Shown here piece by piece: positions 61,592 through 64,000 of a DNA stretch of 64,000 bases (the first letter of the stretch is position 1; every line of letters begins with the position of its first letter). This stretch comes from Dasania sp. GY-MA-18. Lineage in GTDB: Bacteria; Pseudomonadota; Gammaproteobacteria; Pseudomonadales; Dasaniaceae. Made by a program: the position numbers and the translations under genes. Under the pieces are notes generated by a model. That model was not told the DNA's origin. It did no database searches and was given only the letters and a program-made list of their open reading frames with translations. The DNA is taken from positions 62,001 to 126,000 of the forward strand of contig NZ_JANHAP010000011.1 in NCBI RefSeq assembly GCF_024734385.1, written 5' to 3'.

Positions 61592-63031
61592 CTAACATTT
61601 TTGCTCAGCTTCGCTGGCGATAAATTTACCCAATTGCTGTAATGCCTTAGTGCGTGCCTTGGTCCATGGGTGAGCAAAGCTAATACGCAAAAAATGCTGA
61701 TAGCGTTGCTGGGCCGTAAACAAACGCCCCGGGGTAATAATCACGCCCGCTTTGCGTGCTTGCGCATACAGCGACACCGTACACACTGAGGGCGGCAACT
61801 CTAACCAAAGTGCTAAGCCTCCTTGCGGATGACTACAGCTCTGTGCCATAGGTAAATGCTGGGCGATTAACTGTAGCAGCTGCCTATACTGCTGTTGATA
61901 TTGCTGACGCTTGGCTCGTAAATGGCGCTCCAAGCCACCTTCCTGAATATAATCACTAAGCCCCTGCTGCAGGGTTTGGCTGCTGGCCAAGGCGGTGACT
62001 AGTTTGAGTCTTTTAACCGCTGCTAGATACTTGCCAGGGGCTATCCAACCTAGGCGTAAATCTCTGGACAGGGATTTAGAAAAAGAAGAGCACAGCAATA
62101 CCGAGCCACTGTCATCATAGGAGTAAATACTGCGCGGCCGCAGTGAGCCAAAATAAAGGTCGCCGTAAATATCATCCTCAATAATGGCAATACCCTGGGC
62201 GATGCTCAACGCCAAAATTCGCTGTTTATTTTTTTCTGGCATGCAAGCCCCGGTTGGGGTGGCATAGCAGGGCGAGACGATTAAGGCTTTTACCGGCCAA
62301 TGTTGTAAAGCCATCTCTAAAGCATCGGGGCTAATACCTTCTTCTACCGAGCTGGGTAACTCCAGAGCCTGCAGGCCTAAGGCCTCTAATAATTGAAAAG
62401 CCCCGTAAAACCCCGGTGACTCTATGGCGACTATATCACCCGGCGAGGTGGTGGCCATCAAGGCTAATAATAGCGCGTGCTGGCAGCCAGCCGTGACTAC
62501 CAAGTCCTGGCCGGAAACTTTCGCTCCCGCCATAGCCATGCGCTGTGCCAGTTGGGAGCGCAAAGACCACAGGCCCATAGGCTCATCATAGTAATCTTGC
62601 TCTAGGGCAGACTGCCGCCGCTGGGCCCTAGCTAAACAGCGACGCAATTGCTCATTCGCCAACTCATTGGGCTGATCGGGCAGTAAATCAAAAGCCGCCC
62701 CTTTAACCATAATATCTAACAGTAATTGATCGGCAGACACCGGGCTTGGTGTTATTGAGGGCTGGCTTAAGGCTGGTGTACTTAAACCGGCCGCATCACT
62801 GGCTGCTGAGGCACAGACAAAATACCCCGACCTAGGCCGCGCCGCGATTAGGCCTTCGGCCTCCAAGCGACTATAGGCGGTTAGCACCGTGGATTTAGAG
62901 AGTTTATGCTGCCGGCAGTATTCCCGCACTGAGGGCAGGCGTTCACCCACCGCCCGTTGGCCACTGTTGATTTGCTCACGCAACTGGGCCTCAACTTGTT
63001 GATAAAGATAAGCGTCTGTGTGTTTAGCCAT
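61592..63031 (-). CDS. MocR-family PLP-dependent transcriptional regulator
   Basis: This 479-residue protein joins an N-terminal GntR-type winged HTH (VEAQLREQINSGQRAVGERL, LSKSTVLTAYSRLEAEGLI) to a class I aminotransferase fold (VTAGCQHALLLALMATTSPG, IEDDIYGDLYF, and SSFSKSLSRDLRLGW with the Schiff-base Lys). Such regulators sense PLP, taurine, GABA or other amines. It is divergent from ccoG (174 bases), with CTGTACC repeats between, so it may control ccoG or only itself. Confidence 0.92.
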   Translation of the reverse strand: MAKHTDAYLYQQVEAQLREQINSGQRAVGERLPSVREYCRQHKLSKSTVLTAYSRLEAEGLIAARPRSGYFVCASAASDAAGLSTPALSQPSITPSPVSADQLLLDIMVKGAAFDLLPDQPNELANEQLRRCLARAQRRQSALEQDYYDEPMGLWSLRSQLAQRMAMAGAKVSGQDLVVTAGCQHALLLALMATTSPGDIVAIESPGFYGAFQLLEALGLQALELPSSVEEGISPDALEMALQHWPVKALIVSPCYATPTGACMPEKNKQRILALSIAQGIAIIEDDIYGDLYFGSLRPRSIYSYDDSGSVLLCSSFSKSLSRDLRLGWIAPGKYLAAVKRLKLVTALASSQTLQQGLSDYIQEGGLERHLRAKRQQYQQQYRQLLQLIAQHLPMAQSCSHPQGGLALWLELPPSVCTVSLYAQARKAGVIITPGRLFTAQQRYQHFLRISFAHPWTKARTKALQQLGKFIASEAEQKC

Positions 63032-63033
63032 AG

Positions 63034-63120
63034 GGGTACAGTGCCAAAAAAAATGATGGGGACAAAGGCTTAGCCCGCATACCTGTACCTTAACATATAA
63101 GTTTTTTTGAATCTGTACCC
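63034..63120. promoter_or_regulatory. Repeated CTGTACC motif between MocR gene and ccoG
   Basis: GGGTACAG (63034-63041), CTGTACCT (63083-63090) and CTGTACCC (63113-63120) form one inverted and two direct copies, the direct ones 30 bases apart. MocR regulators often bind direct repeats, so this is a candidate operator. Confidence 0.45.
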
Positions 63121-63205
63121 AATAGCATCCCCCACCTAGACTAGCGCCACTTTCTGTATTGGCTATGCCCTGATAGCCCAGCTTTACAAACCGTGGTGCC
63201 TTTTT

Positions 63206-64000
63206 ATGCCCTCAGCTATGCCCCCAGCTCAGCCCTCGTCTAAAACGATAACGCCTAGCCCACAAGGCAGTGCCTATATAGATCTCTATCAGCCTTATCA
63301 AAAGATTTATACCCGCCAAATTAAGGGCTATTACCAGCGGTTACGGCAATACCTATGCGTACCTCTGCTGCTGGCGTATTTTTTATTACCTTGGCTTTCT
63401 ATAGATCAACGCCCGGCCATGTTGTTCGACCTCTCGGCGCAACAGTTTCACATTCTATGGGCGACCTTTACTCCCCAAGATGGCTATCTGCTGATGCTAT
63501 TACTCATGCTGGCCGCTTTTGCTTTATTTGCCTCTACGGTGGTGGTGGGTCGCGCATGGTGTGGATTCACTTGCCCACAAACCGTATGGACCATGATTTT
63601 TATGTGGCTGGAAGAGCACAGCGAGGGCAGCCGCAACCAGCGTATTAAGCTAGACCAACAGCCGTGGACGCTTAGCAAGCTGGCGCGCAAAACTTATAAA
63701 CACAGCCTGTGGCTAATGCTGTCGCTGGCCACCGGCCTTAGCTTTGTCGGTTATTTTTATGGCATCAAAGCCTTGCTTATAGACCTAAGTCACTTTGCCG
63801 CTACCTTAGAAGCCTGTTTTTGGGTGCTGTTATTTACTGTGCTCACCTACCTCAATGCCGGCTGGTTGCGAGATCAGGTCTGCAAATACATGTGCCCCTA
63901 TGCTCGTTTTCAATCGGTGATGTACGACCAGGACACCTTGCTAGTCACTTATGATCAAGCCCGCGGTGAAAATCGTGGCCCCCGTAAAGCTGGCAGCAAC
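63206..64000 (+). CDS. ccoG: Cytochrome c oxidase accessory protein CcoG (FixG/RdxA), 5' part
   Basis: The frame is open from ATG 63206 to the right edge (265 codons, no stop in the window). It reads YIDLYQPYQKIYTRQIKGYY, then a helix, then VVVGRAWCGFTCPQTVWTMI (first Cys cluster), LRDQVCKYMCPYARFQSVMY (second cluster) and YDQARGENRGPRK, all characteristic of CcoG, which aids copper-site maturation of cbb3 oxidase. The iron-sulfur ferredoxin part would continue beyond. Its presence implies that a cbb3 oxidase also exists in the genome. Confidence 0.94.
   Translation, partial: MPSAMPPAQPSSKTITPSPQGSAYIDLYQPYQKIYTRQIKGYYQRLRQYLCVPLLLAYFLLPWLSIDQRPAMLFDLSAQQFHILWATFTPQDGYLLMLLLMLAAFALFASTVVVGRAWCGFTCPQTVWTMIFMWLEEHSEGSRNQRIKLDQQPWTLSKLARKTYKHSLWLMLSLATGLSFVGYFYGIKALLIDLSHFAATLEACFWVLLFTVLTYLNAGWLRDQVCKYMCPYARFQSVMYDQDTLLVTYDQARGENRGPRKAGSN

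Noticed and set aside
1-64000. tRNA, rRNA and riboswitches
   Set aside because: I looked for tRNA-like clover-leaf ends and conserved rRNA or riboswitch blocks in the gaps and saw none; a covariance search would be decisive.

Overview
The window looks like chromosomal DNA of a marine-type gammaproteobacterium. Several gene orders match Pseudomonas as I remember it: the aa3 oxidase cluster with its assembly genes, pycAB with a divergent LysR gene, and znuA/zur-znuC-znuB. PEP-CTERM proteins and abundant GTCAT...ATCCA hairpin repeats suggest a non-Pseudomonas relative, perhaps Cellvibrionales; this placement is an inference. No rRNA or tRNA gene, phage or insertion sequence was seen.

Layout. 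1-6.8 kb: the 3' end of a homoserine kinase gene, a 104-bp tandem repeat, an Lrp-type regulator divergent from a type B putA, and pepQ. 7-11 kb: a PEP-CTERM protein gene and the zinc uptake locus with a Zur operator. 11.8-14.5 kb: a glycerate-kinase-like gene, then a short integron-like cassette array. 14.8-25.1 kb: ompW, a cytochrome c'/cytochrome b pair, and a five-gene RND efflux operon ending in its own two-component system. 25.7-28.6 kb: a second cassette array. 28.8-31.9 kb: a lipoprotein, and a secreted trypsin-like protease overlapping an FHA membrane protein. 32-40 kb: SOS-controlled umuDC, an FMN reductase, carbonic anhydrase, and pycA/pycB with a LysR regulator. 40-49.6 kb: a second PEP-CTERM protein, an amidoligase/amidotransferase pair, rsuA, an oxidoreductase/LysR pair, a DUF748 protein and a FabH-like enzyme. 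49.7-59.1 kb: the aa3 cytochrome c oxidase genes with heme A, copper and SURF1 assembly factors. 59.5-64 kb: a MATE transporter, an unknown protein, a MocR regulator, and the start of ccoG.

The most interesting part is the pair of cassette arrays. Each starts with a related leader of about 330-370 bp that includes sequence from the 3' end of the glycerate-kinase gene. Homology between the leaders stops exactly at a GTTA core, as expected of an integron insertion point. Behind each leader come small plus-strand genes separated by attC-like imperfect palindromes (four convincing ones). No integron integrase is present. The cassettes encode a SEFIR/TIR-like protein, a DUF3644-type protein, two zinc-ribbon membrane proteins, a two-helix membrane protein and an unknown protein. 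Several of these families are associated with immunity or stress in other bacteria.

A second result is regulatory. Both PEP-CTERM genes, 33 kb apart, have a GG-N10-GC sigma-54-type promoter and, further upstream, a nearly identical 17-bp element, which suggests one shared enhancer-binding activator.
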